64,000 nt of DNA, taken from assembly GCF_001541095.1 (NCBI RefSeq), contig NZ_LMXH01000001.1:438385-502384 (forward strand). The letters are read 5' to 3'. The notes beneath the pieces are model-generated. The model ran no database searches, had not been told where the DNA came from, and was given only the letters and a program-made list of their open reading frames with translations. Numbering within the stretch: position 1 is the stretch's first letter; the number at the start of each line of letters is the position of its first letter. Positions 1 to 7,567 of this stretch are shown in pieces. The translations under genes and the position numbers were made by a program. The DNA is from Paenibacillus sp. FJAT-26967. Its GTDB lineage: Bacteria > Bacillota > Bacilli > Paenibacillales > NBRC-103111.

Positions 1-719
1 TGACCCAATTGTTTGGGCAGGGTAAGCTGGCCGCGGTCGTTAATCTTGACCGAATAGCCCGACAGCTTAACGACATAGCCTGTTACCAGGACGCCCACAA
101 CAATGACGGCGACGAAGAGCCATTTAACGATCGGATTAGCGACGAAATAGTCGTGCATAATAAATTTCTCTTCGGTGAGCATTTTCGCTGCCGTGAAAGC
201 CAGTACACCGGAACCGATATACATCACGATAGGGAAGCGGTCGACCACTTTAATGAATAGTGTGCTCCCCCATACGATAATCGGCACCGAAATGAGAAGT
301 CCGATGATTACTAGACCGATATGTCCGTGAGCCGCACCGGCAATTGCAATCACGTTATCGATACCCATTGCTGCGTCAGCTACGATAATCGTCGTGATCG
401 CCGCACCGACTGTATTCTTTGCCTGGATGTTCGCATGATCGTTCTTATCGGTCAGTAATTTGACGGCAATCCAGATGAGCATCAAACCCCCGACGAAGAG
501 AAGGCCTGGGATCTGGAGAAGATATACCACGAGTACCGTGGCTACGACACGAATCCCTACCGCACCCGCGGTACCCCATAGGATAACCCGCTTCTGCAGG
601 TTCTTGGGAACATTCTTGGCGGCCATACCGATGACGATGGCATTATCACCCGCTAGGACCAAGTCGATTACGATGATGTTGAGCAAGGTGATTAATGTTG
701 CTGCTGATAACCAGTCCAT
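1..719 (-). CDS. TerC family integral membrane protein (YjbE/YkoY type), 3' end outside window
   Basis: An open frame runs from an ATG at 719 to the window edge (about 239 codons), so the C-terminus is missing. The protein is a chain of hydrophobic helices. The N-terminal helix contains DLVLAGDNAIVIG and a second helix contains ADAAMGIDNVIAIAG; these paired acidic motifs are the hallmark of TerC proteins. Family members are implicated in manganese export or in metal loading of exported proteins. That role fits the manganese riboswitch directly upstream, which would switch the gene on when Mn2+ is high. The family call is firm; the exact substrate is inferred from the riboswitch. Confidence 0.93.
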   Translation of the reverse strand, partial: MDWLSAATLITLLNIIVIDLVLAGDNAIVIGMAAKNVPKNLQKRVILWGTAGAVGIRVVATVLVVYLLQIPGLLFVGGLMLIWIAVKLLTDKNDHANIQAKNTVGAAITTIIVADAAMGIDNVIAIAGAAHGHIGLVIIGLLISVPIIVWGSTLFIKVVDRFPIVMYIGSGVLAFTAAKMLTEEKFIMHDYFVANPIVKWLFVAVIVVGVLVTGYVVKLSGYSVKINDRGQLTLPKQLG

Positions 720-790
720 GATAGTAGGTTCACTCCTTCAACTTAAAAGTATGTTTTGCAAGACAGGGACTTCTGATTCGGTCAGAAACT

Positions 791-826
791 AAAAATGCCC
801 TACCGAATTTCGGTAAAGGCATTTTC
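791..826 (-). terminator. riboswitch-controlled intrinsic terminator ahead of terC
   Basis: Reading on the minus strand, an AAATGCC-type stem closes over ACCGAAATTCGGT and is followed by a U run. It lies between the aptamer and the terC start, so it is the expression platform. Metal binding to the aptamer is expected to prevent this terminator from forming. Confidence 0.85.
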
Positions 827-828
827 AC

Positions 829-962
829 AAAGGAAAAAACCTTCACCAGTCATGCTGGCAAAGGTCTTGCTAACAACGTTACGTTGCCAATAAAGCCGGG
901 GCTATTAACCCGAACTGACGACTTTACTGTGGCAGCTACTCCCCTTTGAGCGTCCCGAACAT
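829..962 (-). promoter_or_regulatory. yybP-ykoY manganese riboswitch aptamer
   Basis: The minus-strand transcript carries the conserved yybP-ykoY segments: AAAGGGGAGTAGC near the 5' end and GCAAGACCTTTGCC near the 3' end, with paired regions between. It is followed by a terminator and then a TerC-family gene, the classic target of this riboswitch class, which senses Mn2+. The identification rests on these recalled consensus blocks and the gene context. Confidence 0.9.
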
Positions 963-980
963 TCAGTTTTCTGTGAGATC

Positions 981-1010
981 AGTATAACGCGCATTTTGTC
1001 ATGGCGTCAA
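981..1010 (-). promoter_or_regulatory. sigma-A promoter of the riboswitch-terC transcript
   Basis: On the minus strand, TTGACG at 1010-1005 and TATACT at 986-981 are separated by 18 bases. Transcription would start near 974, just upstream of the aptamer. Confidence 0.75.
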
Positions 1011-1031
1011 GTAACTGACTAGCCTGATTTT

Positions 1032-1274
1032 TTAAACGCTGCGGAAAGCTTCCATCAAGGTGTTATATTCTTCTTCCGTACCTTCGTACTTGTCCTTGGG
1101 GAAACGGTCATTGGCCCATTTCATCAAAGCGGGCCGACTCATGAATGTGTGTGTGTCCTCGCCCCATTGATCTGATATTTCACGAAGGATCAGGCGGGAG
1201 CCGTTTACTTCTACCGTAATCATGTTCCATTTGTCTTTTTTGAAGATAACATGCTTTTTTATCGCGTGTGACAT
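1032..1274 (-). CDS. hypothetical protein, 80 aa
   Basis: A small soluble protein with an AAAGGAG ribosome site a few bases before the ATG. It is basic at the N-terminus (SHAIKKHVIFKKDKW) and has a motif-poor body with alternating charged and aromatic residues. I do not recognise the family. The good ribosome site, the isolated position between the terC promoter and a methyltransferase, and the lack of overlap with another gene argue that it is real. No signal peptide or membrane segment is visible. Confidence 0.7.
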   Translation of the reverse strand: MSHAIKKHVIFKKDKWNMITVEVNGSRLILREISDQWGEDTHTFMSRPALMKWANDRFPKDKYEGTEEEYNTLMEAFRSV

Positions 1275-1525
1275 GAGAAATTCTCCTTTAGCTATTAAAA
1301 GATGAAGGGACGAATGTAAAGGTAAGAATGCCCCAACTGTTCCGATCTTACTTTAGCATAAGGCCAGTAAAATTTCACTAGCCATCCGGCCGATAAGGTG
1401 GTAGAATCCTTTCAATATCCTTTACTGGAAAAGTGTGGATATTGAAAAGGCCGATTCATGTTGAGTACATGGGTGGTCAGGACAAAGCCGAGGAAAGCTT
1501 AGCTGAGATGAGGAGAGTGTTTGCT

Positions 1526-2260
1526 ATGCAAAAAAAAGTAAGGTTTTATGAACAGTCCGGGGTGGCGATGACTTGCCGCAACTTCAGCGAGTACCTGCAT
1601 ATGTTTGACTTGCGGGAAGAACATCTCGTGGGGCGGAAGATTCTCGACACCGGAGCGGGAGCTTCTTCATTTACCGCGGAAGCTGTCCGAAGAGGCATTG
1701 ATGCGTATGCCGCTGATCCTTTGTATAGCGAGGATGCAGCGGGGCTTGAAGAACGGGGCCGGGATGAAATCGGCAAGTTCGTTGCGAAGCTCACGGAACG
1801 GCAGCATCTGTTTAACTGGGATTTGTACGGGGGACCGGAGCAGCTGCGGGCAATTCGTGAGCAATCATTCGAAGTGTTTTTGACTCATTACAGAACAAAT
1901 AGCCGCCTGAATAGATATACAGCCGCCTCTCTGCCGGCACTGCCCTACGAGAAGGATTCCTTTGATTTAATCCTGTGCAGCCACTTCCTGTTTTTGTATG
2001 CAGAGCAGTTTGATCAGGAGTTTCATAAGCAGGCTTTGGAAGAGCTTTTACGCCTATGCCGGGCAGGGGGAGAGGTACGGATTTATCCGCTGCTGGCTTT
2101 TGACGGCAGCCGTTATGAACACCTGCCGGCTCTGATTGAACAGCTTGGTATGAAAGGAATTTCGGCTGAATTCCGCCCGACAAAATTGGCATTTATCCCC
2201 GGTTCATATGACTATTTGGCCCTCCGCAAACTTGCTGCGAAAGGGGTTTCAAATAGTTGA
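1526..2260 (+). CDS. class I SAM-dependent methyltransferase
   Basis: The fold is visible from the glycine-rich SAM-binding loop KILDTGAGASSF near residue 40, followed by an acidic strand end (AYAADP), and later by DSFDLILCSHFLFLY, which matches motifs IV and V. The C-terminal part (GGEVRIYPL) is typical of the strand after the post-II helix. The substrate cannot be inferred. I chose the ATG at 1526 because AGGAGAG lies 8 bases upstream; an in-frame GTG at 1433 would add 31 residues but has a poor ribosome site. Length is 244 aa. The stop codon overlaps the -35 of the cold-shock promoter. Confidence 0.85.
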   Translation: MQKKVRFYEQSGVAMTCRNFSEYLHMFDLREEHLVGRKILDTGAGASSFTAEAVRRGIDAYAADPLYSEDAAGLEERGRDEIGKFVAKLTERQHLFNWDLYGGPEQLRAIREQSFEVFLTHYRTNSRLNRYTAASLPALPYEKDSFDLILCSHFLFLYAEQFDQEFHKQALEELLRLCRAGGEVRIYPLLAFDGSRYEHLPALIEQLGMKGISAEFRPTKLAFIPGSYDYLALRKLAAKGVSNS

Positions 2261-2285
2261 ACTGGCAGACAAAGGATGATATAAT
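2257..2285 (+). promoter_or_regulatory. sigma-A promoter of the cold-shock gene
   Basis: TTGAAC at 2257-2262, a 17-base spacer and a perfect TATAAT at 2280-2285. The -35 overlaps the stop codon of the methyltransferase gene. The expected start is near 2292, giving a leader of about 40 bases, shorter than the long leaders of some cold-shock mRNAs. Confidence 0.8.
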
Positions 2286-2330
2286 ATCCATATTCGCCAA
2301 AGATGGCGATACATTTAGGAGGTTGTTCAC

Positions 2331-2528
2331 TTGAAAGGTACAGTTAAATGGTTTAACGCAGAGAAGGGCTATGGCTTCATCTCAGTAGAAGGCGGCGAAG
2401 ACGTATTTGTACATTTTTCCGCTATTCAAGGCGATGGATTCAAAACTCTTGACGAAGGCCAAGAAGTAGAATTCGAGATCACGGATGGTAACCGCGGTCC
2501 TCAAGCAGCTAACGTCACCAAGTTATAA
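2331..2528 (+). CDS. csp: cold-shock protein, CspA/CspB family
   Basis: At 65 aa this is the usual length for a single cold-shock domain. It contains both RNA-binding motifs, RNP1 (KGYGFISV) and RNP2 (VFVHFSAI), starting from [12 protein letters not shown]. These proteins bind single-stranded RNA and DNA and melt secondary structure, helping translation at low temperature and in stationary phase. Translation starts at a TTG with AGGAGG 8 bases upstream. The gene has its own promoter and its own terminator, so it is monocistronic. Confidence 0.97.
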   Translation: MKGTVKWFNAEKGYGFISVEGGEDVFVHFSAIQGDGFKTLDEGQEVEFEITDGNRGPQAANVTKL

Positions 2529-2574
2529 GATCCAGGGATAACCACCTTCTTATAAATAGTGTCATAGCAAACCG

Positions 2575-2613
2575 AGACAGCTCCCGATCGCAAGATTGGG
2601 AACTGTCTTTTTT
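2575..2613 (+). terminator. terminator of the cold-shock gene
   Basis: A GACAG...CTGTC stem with an inner CCCGATC/GATTGGG pairing is followed by TCTTTTTT. Confidence 0.85.
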
Positions 2614-2669
2614 GCGTGGATTCGTGTAAACTTAAGAGTACATTCTTAATCGTTAGGAGCGTTACTATT

Positions 2670-3410
2670 ATGAAGTTTAAGCTTTTCAAAGACCGCAAAG
2701 GAAAAGCGGATCAGCAGAAAAACAACCAGTTCGTTAAACTGGGCCGGGAGATTTTCGTGGCAGCCAGACAGGGCGGTCCGAACCCGGACGCTAACTTCGC
2801 CCTCAAGACGGCAATTGCCAATGCGCGGCAGGTTCAAATGCCTAACGACAATATCGAACGAGCTATTAAGAAGGCGGTAGGCGAACAAGACGGCGATGAT
2901 TTTGAACAGATCATCTATGAAGGTTACGGTCCCGGCGGTGTAGCGATTATGGTTAAATCCCTGACGGATAACCGCAACCGGACTGCGGCGGATGTCCGTT
3001 CTATTTTCAACAAACGCGGTGGGAATATGGGTGAATCCGGCTGTGTATCCTATATGTTCGATGAGAAGGGCGTACTCACGATTGAGCGCGGCGAAGATCC
3101 GATTGATGAGGACGAGCTGATGATGCAGGCTGTTGAAGCGGGTGCGGAAGATTTTGTCGCCTATGAGGATCACGTGGAGATTTTGACTCATCCGCATGAG
3201 CTTGAGCAGGTAAAGAATGCGCTCGAGGACCAGGGTATTGAGTTCACGGCGGCATCCGTATCTTGGCTTCCGCAGAACACCATTGCAGTTGAGGGTGAGA
3301 ATGCCCAGAAGCTGATGAAAATGATGGAGTCTTTCCAGGATAACGATGATGTCCAAGATGTGTATGCGAACTTTGAGATCAGTGATGAAGAGATGGAGAA
3401 GATCGGGTAA
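2670..3410 (+). CDS. YebC/PmpR family DNA-binding or translation regulator
   Basis: The 246-aa protein has the family signature: KFVKLGREI-like N-terminal segment followed by AARQGGPNPDANFALKTAI, then MPNDNIERAIKK and YEGYGPGGVAIMV. Family members have been described as transcriptional regulators and, more recently, as factors that relieve ribosome stalling at proline tracts. The N-terminus resembles the short YeeI-type branch of Bacillales rather than the MAGHSKW branch. The ATG at 2670 has TAGGAG upstream at normal distance; longer in-frame starts lack one. The gene is flanked by terminators and appears monocistronic. Confidence 0.93.
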   Translation: MKFKLFKDRKGKADQQKNNQFVKLGREIFVAARQGGPNPDANFALKTAIANARQVQMPNDNIERAIKKAVGEQDGDDFEQIIYEGYGPGGVAIMVKSLTDNRNRTAADVRSIFNKRGGNMGESGCVSYMFDEKGVLTIERGEDPIDEDELMMQAVEAGAEDFVAYEDHVEILTHPHELEQVKNALEDQGIEFTAASVSWLPQNTIAVEGENAQKLMKMMESFQDNDDVQDVYANFEISDEEMEKIG

Positions 3411-3433
3411 GATTCTTCGTCTATCTATAATAG

Positions 3434-3469
3434 AGAGCCAGCCGGTATATGCCGGCTGGCTCTTTTTTT
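3434..3469. terminator. bidirectional terminator between yebC-like gene and 184-aa gene
   Basis: A 12-bp GC-rich perfect stem (AGAGCCAGCCGG / CCGGCTGGCTCT) with a short AT loop has a T run on the plus side. The convergent minus-strand gene ends inside it. Confidence 0.85.
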
Positions 3470-4022
3470 AATAAGCTACAGAGCTGTCAGGTTTAGGTTC
3501 ATAGAGGTTTTCCTGCTCCAAGTCGACAAATTCGCCGGGGTTAAGGTATATATAGCGTTCAACCTGTTCGACCGCCAGGGGAATCCTGTCACGATACTTG
3601 GCATGAACAGGCTTCACGGAAGCGAGCAGAGCGGGATGGCAGTCGAGATGATCCTTGGCCAGGCTGAACGTTTCCAGACTTACAGGATGAGCTGTTTCAA
3701 TGAGGAGATTCTCCAGGTCTTGAAGAACGGAGTGCAGCGAATCCTCGCCGAAAAACCGCAAACTCCATTTAATTCCCTGCCATTCGGTCCCTTTTGCATA
3801 AAAATACGCGGACCACCAATAAAAATCGGACAACGACTTAGCGGCATGATTCGTATGGACGTAAAACATGAATAAGGCCTGCTGCCCCTTGGACAGCTTA
3901 GCGTACGTTCCGGTAAAATCTTGTCCGGCCGTCCGCTCTTTCTTGTACGTCTCAATCAGCGGTTTAAAGCAGGCTTGACTGAGCTCACCAGCGTGTAAAG
4001 AATGAAATAAAGAAGATTTCAT
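3468..4022 (-). CDS. hypothetical protein, about 184 aa
   Basis: I do not recognise the family. The protein is soluble, rich in aromatic residues, with the segment LFMFYVHTNHAAKSLSDFYWWSA near the first third written here only in part by its key aromatic cluster. The start is uncertain: AAGGAG lies directly against an in-frame GTG at 4043 and about 20 bases before the ATG at 4022, so an unusual start codon between them is possible. It is convergent with the yebC-like gene and lies downstream of the tetR gene on the same strand, separated from it by about 60 bases. Confidence 0.65.
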   Translation of the reverse strand: MKSSLFHSLHAGELSQACFKPLIETYKKERTAGQDFTGTYAKLSKGQQALFMFYVHTNHAAKSLSDFYWWSAYFYAKGTEWQGIKWSLRFFGEDSLHSVLQDLENLLIETAHPVSLETFSLAKDHLDCHPALLASVKPVHAKYRDRIPLAVEQVERYIYLNPGEFVDLEQENLYEPKPDSSVAY

Positions 4023-4085
4023 TTGAACCAGCAGTATAATCACTCCTTCACGGAATAGTATACTGCATGCGGGTCTATAAAGTAA

Positions 4086-4733
4086 TTATTTTCTAATTAT
4101 GGGGGGTGCACTTCCGATTCCGTTCCACAACATGTCGATAATTTTAACAGCTGCTTGAGTTTTGTCGGGGTAGGTAAAAGAGCCGTCAGGCTGCTTACTG
4201 TGTCCGATCATCAGGAGAGCCATATAGGAACGTGCGGCCAGCCATGAATCTGTGCAGCAGATTTCACCTTGACGGGCTGCCTCCTCGAATGCGTCGGCAA
4301 GTGCTTCCAGCAGGCGATGTTCCGCTTTACGCATCTCTTCGTTCTGTTCGGGTGTTAATACCGCTTCAATTTTATTCATAAAGCCTTCGAATTCGAAGCT
4401 CGTCGTTGCCTTGAGATGATTGACGGTTACTTCAGTCAGCCGCTGGCGGAGCGGAAGAGGCTTCTGAAGAATGTTCAAAGTGGCTGTGCGCACGACATTC
4501 ATAAGGCGGATCGTGGACTGTGTAAGCAGCACGGCTTTGGACGGATAATAGTAATAGATGGACGCTTTGGTCACGCCGCAAGCTTTGGCAATATCGTCCA
4601 TCGACACGGCATCATAGCCAAGACGAATAAATTCATGCATGGCGACATAAAGGATACGGTCGGAGACAGGAGCTCCCTGTTCATTAGAACGCGGTCTTCC
4701 AGGTGGTCTGCGGGAGTTTGGATCCATTTGCAT
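4086..4733 (-). CDS. TetR/AcrR family transcriptional regulator
   Basis: The N-terminal DNA-binding domain is clear: RILYVAMHEFIRLGYDAVSMDDIAK followed in the key turn by CGVTKASIYYYYPSK, the standard TetR helix-turn-helix. The C-terminal half is a variable helical ligand-binding domain. The gene is divergent from the MMPL exporter at 5048, so it very probably represses that exporter, binding the palindrome at 4937-4956. Two ATGs two codons apart (4733 and 4727) both suit the AAAGGAAG site. The inducing ligand is unknown; hydrophobic compounds or lipids are typical for MMPL exporters. Confidence 0.92.
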   Translation of the reverse strand: MQMDPNSRRPPGRPRSNEQGAPVSDRILYVAMHEFIRLGYDAVSMDDIAKACGVTKASIYYYYPSKAVLLTQSTIRLMNVVRTATLNILQKPLPLRQRLTEVTVNHLKATTSFEFEGFMNKIEAVLTPEQNEEMRKAEHRLLEALADAFEEAARQGEICCTDSWLAARSYMALLMIGHSKQPDGSFTYPDKTQAAVKIIDMLWNGIGSAPPIIRK

Positions 4734-4764
4734 TGCTTCCTTTCACACAGGTAATCTGATCCTC

Positions 4765-4794
4765 ATTATAAAATAGTATAACATAGGCGAACAA
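4765..4794 (-). promoter_or_regulatory. candidate promoter of the tetR gene
   Basis: On the minus strand, TTGTTC at 4794-4789 and TATAAT at 4770-4765 are separated by 18 bases, giving a start about 25 bases before the coding region. Confidence 0.55.
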
Positions 4795-4817
4795 TGGACC
4801 TGAAAGGATGCTCGCAA

Positions 4818-4928
4818 TTTGCACTTTAAAGCTGAAGGAGGTGATAGACAGAGCTGCTGGTAATGCTTGTAGAAACGGTGCGAATGAACCCGGAGAACCG
4901 CAGAAGGAAGCGGAATTAAAGTGCGAAA
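4818..4928. other. structured intergenic element with inverted-repeat ends
   Basis: The ends TTTGCACTTTAA (4818-4829) and TTAAAGTGCGAAA (4916-4928) pair over 12 positions with one bulge. Inside lie AAGGAGGTGATA (4835-4846), a 12-base match to the full anti-Shine-Dalgarno complement, and a hairpin CCGC/GCGG at 4898-4913. Short frames exist (an ATG frame of 18 codons from 4863 and a GTG frame of 31 codons from 4841), but neither has normal ribosome-site spacing. It may be a small RNA, a leader element or a MITE-like remnant. It fills most of the 315-base tetR-MMPL gap. Confidence 0.45.
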
Positions 4929-4936
4929 AAATTTAA

Positions 4937-4968
4937 GGTTGATTAATTAACTAACCAGTATATATAAT
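4937..4968 (+). promoter_or_regulatory. MMPL gene promoter overlapped by a candidate TetR operator
   Basis: TTGATT at 4939-4944 and TATAAT at 4963-4968 are 18 bases apart. The 20-bp imperfect palindrome at 4937-4956 (GGTT-ATTAATTAA-AACC type, two mismatched pairs) covers the -35. A TetR dimer bound there would block polymerase. Confidence 0.6.
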
Positions 4969-5047
4969 TATAACAAAAGCCAGTTAAGATGTCATGATCA
5001 GATATCAGCCGGGCTTATACATTGAAGATTAAAGGAGCGCGTGTCGT

Positions 5048-7282
5048 ATGAAAAGTCCATCCTTTGTAGAAGGAATTGTATCCCGTGTCGCAGGGCCCAG
5101 AAGCAAATGGGTCACGGTTGCGGCCTGGATTCTTGTGACCGTCCTGCTCACGCTGGTCTTTCCCGGAGTAAACAGCCAGGAGAACAATGCAGCAGACCAG
5201 CTGCCGTCCGATTCATTATCTGTAAAGGCGGCGCAGCTTCAAAAGGAACAATTTCCGGGCAGCGGCGGTAACCCTGCGCTTGTTGTGTTCTACCGGCAGG
5301 CAGGTCTGAGCGATAGCGATTTGTCCGCTCTGCAGAAAATCGCCGGTCAGTTGACGGAGCAGCCGCTGCCGCAGCAGACGGCAGTGCCTCCCTATCACAA
5401 AATGCCTCTGCAAGCTTTGAAGCAGTCGGTCAGCGAAGATGGGACTTCTATCGTTCTTCCCATTACATTCGATGCTGGAGCAGACTCCGATAAGCTGAAG
5501 GAGAGCACGCAGAAGCTGAGCGAACTATCCGCATCTGTGATCGGCAGCGATCCCTTTGCGGTTAAGGAACTGAATTCAGATGGGCTGATAGCCCGTGTAA
5601 CCGGTCCGGTCGGAATAGGCATTGATGCCACCGGTCTGTTCAAAGGTGCCGACTTCTCGCTGCTTATGGCAACGGTTGTACTCGTCCTGGTACTGCTGAT
5701 TCTGCTGTATCGCTCCCCGGTTATGGCTATCGTTCCACTTGTCGGTGTCGGATTCGCTTACGGGGTTATTTCACCGATACTGGGCAAAATGGCCGAGCTC
5801 GGCTGGATTGTGGTGGATGCCCAGACGATCTCCATTATGACAGTGCTGCTATTCGGCGCCGGTACAGACTACTGTTTATTCTTTGCGGCACGCTACCGCA
5901 CCGCCCTGCTTGAACAAAAAAGTAAGCATCAGGCGGTTAAAGAGGCTCTATTCGGTTCAGGCGGAGCGATCGGTATGAGCGGGCTGACTGTTATTGTATC
6001 CATGCTGGCGCTGATATTTGCCCGGTACGGATCTAATCACCGCTTTGCGATCCCGTTCAGCCTGGCGATTTTTATTATGGTACTGGCCAGCATAACACTT
6101 GTTCCTGCCATTCTAGGTATCCTTGGGCGCAAATCTTTCTATCCGTTCGCTCCCCTGACCCCTGAAATGAGAGCGGAGAAAGAAGCCAAAAGAGGCAGGC
6201 CGGTTAAAGAACAGCATGCCGTAGGGCGTTTGAGCGAGCTGCTGGGCCGACTGGTCGTCACCAAGCCCAAAACGATTCTGACAGCAAGCCTGATTCTGCT
6301 GATCGTGCTGGCGGGCTTCTCTACCCAGATCAAATACACGTACAACCTGCTTGCTTCTTTCCCGGAAACGATGCCTTCGCGTGAAGGGTTTAAGCTCCTG
6401 TCGGATCATTATTCTCCCGGCTCGCTAGCGCCCGTGAAAGTGATGGTGGATACGGAAGGCAAAGCCGTCGATGCTGCGGCTGCGCTTAAGCAGCTTCCGT
6501 ATGTAGAGTCGGTCTCGGAACCCGTGAAGGGAAAGACTACACCGGATATCGTCGCTTATGAAGTGCTGCTGAAAGAAGATCCGTTCTCGAACGAATCCAT
6601 TGGACATATCCCGGACATGTACGCGGCTTCCGAAGCTGTTCTTAAGGATGCTGGGATTTCAGATCCGGGGTCGCGCGTGTGGATTTCGGGACAAACCGCT
6701 GAACAGTACGATACGGAGCAAATAACAGGGCGGGATACGAAGGTCGTCATTCCGATCGTGATCAGTATTATTGCACTACTGCTTCTGGTTTATCTTCGCT
6801 CTATTGTAGCTACGATATATTTGATGGCCACCGTTCTGTTGTCTTACTTCTCGGCACTCGGCGCAGGCTGGCTGATCTTGAATACGTTCTTCGGGACGGA
6901 TGCTATCCAAGGCTTGATTCCGCTGTATGCGTTCGTTTTCCTGGTGGCGCTTGGAGAAGATTATAATATCTTCATGGTTTCAGGCATCTGGAAGGCAAGC
7001 AAGAAGCATCCGCTAAAAGAAGCTATTCGGATCGGAGTCAGCACGACGAGCAGCGTGATTACTTCCGCCGGACTTATTCTGGCAGGAACGTTCGCTGTGT
7101 TGTCTGTACTGCCGATCCAGGTACTTGTACAATTCGGAGTTATTTGCGCAGTCGGAGTTCTGCTCGACACCTTTATCGTGCGGCCTTTCCTCGTGCCGAC
7201 GATTACACTCTTGCTGGGTAAAGCAGCCTTCTGGCCTGCGAAGCCCGAAGGGCCTGCCGCTGCTGCGGAAGAGGGACGCTGA
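5048..7282 (+). CDS. MMPL/RND family efflux transporter
   Basis: A 744-aa membrane protein with the duplicated MMPL layout: one N-terminal helix (residues about 20-40), a large extracytoplasmic loop, a bundle of five to six helices containing GAGTDYCLFFAARYR, a second extracytoplasmic loop, and a second bundle containing GEDYNIFMVSGIW. The GTDY/GEDY tyrosine-acid pairs are the proton-relay signature of MMPL proteins. It likely exports a lipid or hydrophobic drug by proton antiport, as YdfJ/YdgH-type proteins are thought to. ATG at 5048 follows AAAGGAG by 10 bases. Control by the divergent TetR gene is inferred. Confidence 0.93.
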   Translation: MKSPSFVEGIVSRVAGPRSKWVTVAAWILVTVLLTLVFPGVNSQENNAADQLPSDSLSVKAAQLQKEQFPGSGGNPALVVFYRQAGLSDSDLSALQKIAGQLTEQPLPQQTAVPPYHKMPLQALKQSVSEDGTSIVLPITFDAGADSDKLKESTQKLSELSASVIGSDPFAVKELNSDGLIARVTGPVGIGIDATGLFKGADFSLLMATVVLVLVLLILLYRSPVMAIVPLVGVGFAYGVISPILGKMAELGWIVVDAQTISIMTVLLFGAGTDYCLFFAARYRTALLEQKSKHQAVKEALFGSGGAIGMSGLTVIVSMLALIFARYGSNHRFAIPFSLAIFIMVLASITLVPAILGILGRKSFYPFAPLTPEMRAEKEAKRGRPVKEQHAVGRLSELLGRLVVTKPKTILTASLILLIVLAGFSTQIKYTYNLLASFPETMPSREGFKLLSDHYSPGSLAPVKVMVDTEGKAVDAAAALKQLPYVESVSEPVKGKTTPDIVAYEVLLKEDPFSNESIGHIPDMYAASEAVLKDAGISDPGSRVWISGQTAEQYDTEQITGRDTKVVIPIVISIIALLLLVYLRSIVATIYLMATVLLSYFSALGAGWLILNTFFGTDAIQGLIPLYAFVFLVALGEDYNIFMVSGIWKASKKHPLKEAIRIGVSTTSSVITSAGLILAGTFAVLSVLPIQVLVQFGVICAVGVLLDTFIVRPFLVPTITLLLGKAAFWPAKPEGPAAAAEEGR

Positions 7283-7329
7283 CGATAAGAACAAAACAAG
7301 AAAGCAGCGGCATTGGCCGTTGGTAGTAT

Positions 7330-7410
7330 CCCCTCACGGAAAGACAGTGAACAAACCGCCATATTATTATGGGGTTTAAGGACACTGTCGGCCGGGAGGG
7401 GATTTTTTTT
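7330..7410 (+). terminator. long intrinsic terminator after the MMPL gene
   Basis: Nested arms CCCCTC/GAGGGG, GACAGTG/CACTGTC and AAACC...GGTTT form one hairpin about 70 bases long, ending in eight T. It is unusually long for a terminator. The rest of the 7283-7567 gap holds no convincing gene. Confidence 0.75.
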
Positions 7411-7567
7411 GCCGCCAAAGGAAGGCCGGAAATTTACGAAACAGGAGGAAGAGACGCAAAGAGAGGCTGCACGCTTGGATGATTATCGGGAACATTGACT
7501 AAGAAGCGTTTCGGAGTATGACTACATCCGCTTTCTTTTGGGCCCGGGGGTGGGCTTCCGTAAGCCG

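Noticed and set aside
2646-3356. Open frame of 236 codons on the minus strand across the yebC-like gene
   Set aside because: Antisense of a conserved gene, no ribosome site, no family features.
7313-7498. 61-codon frame after the MMPL gene
   Set aside because: It runs through the long terminator hairpin and its T run, so it would not be transcribed as a whole.
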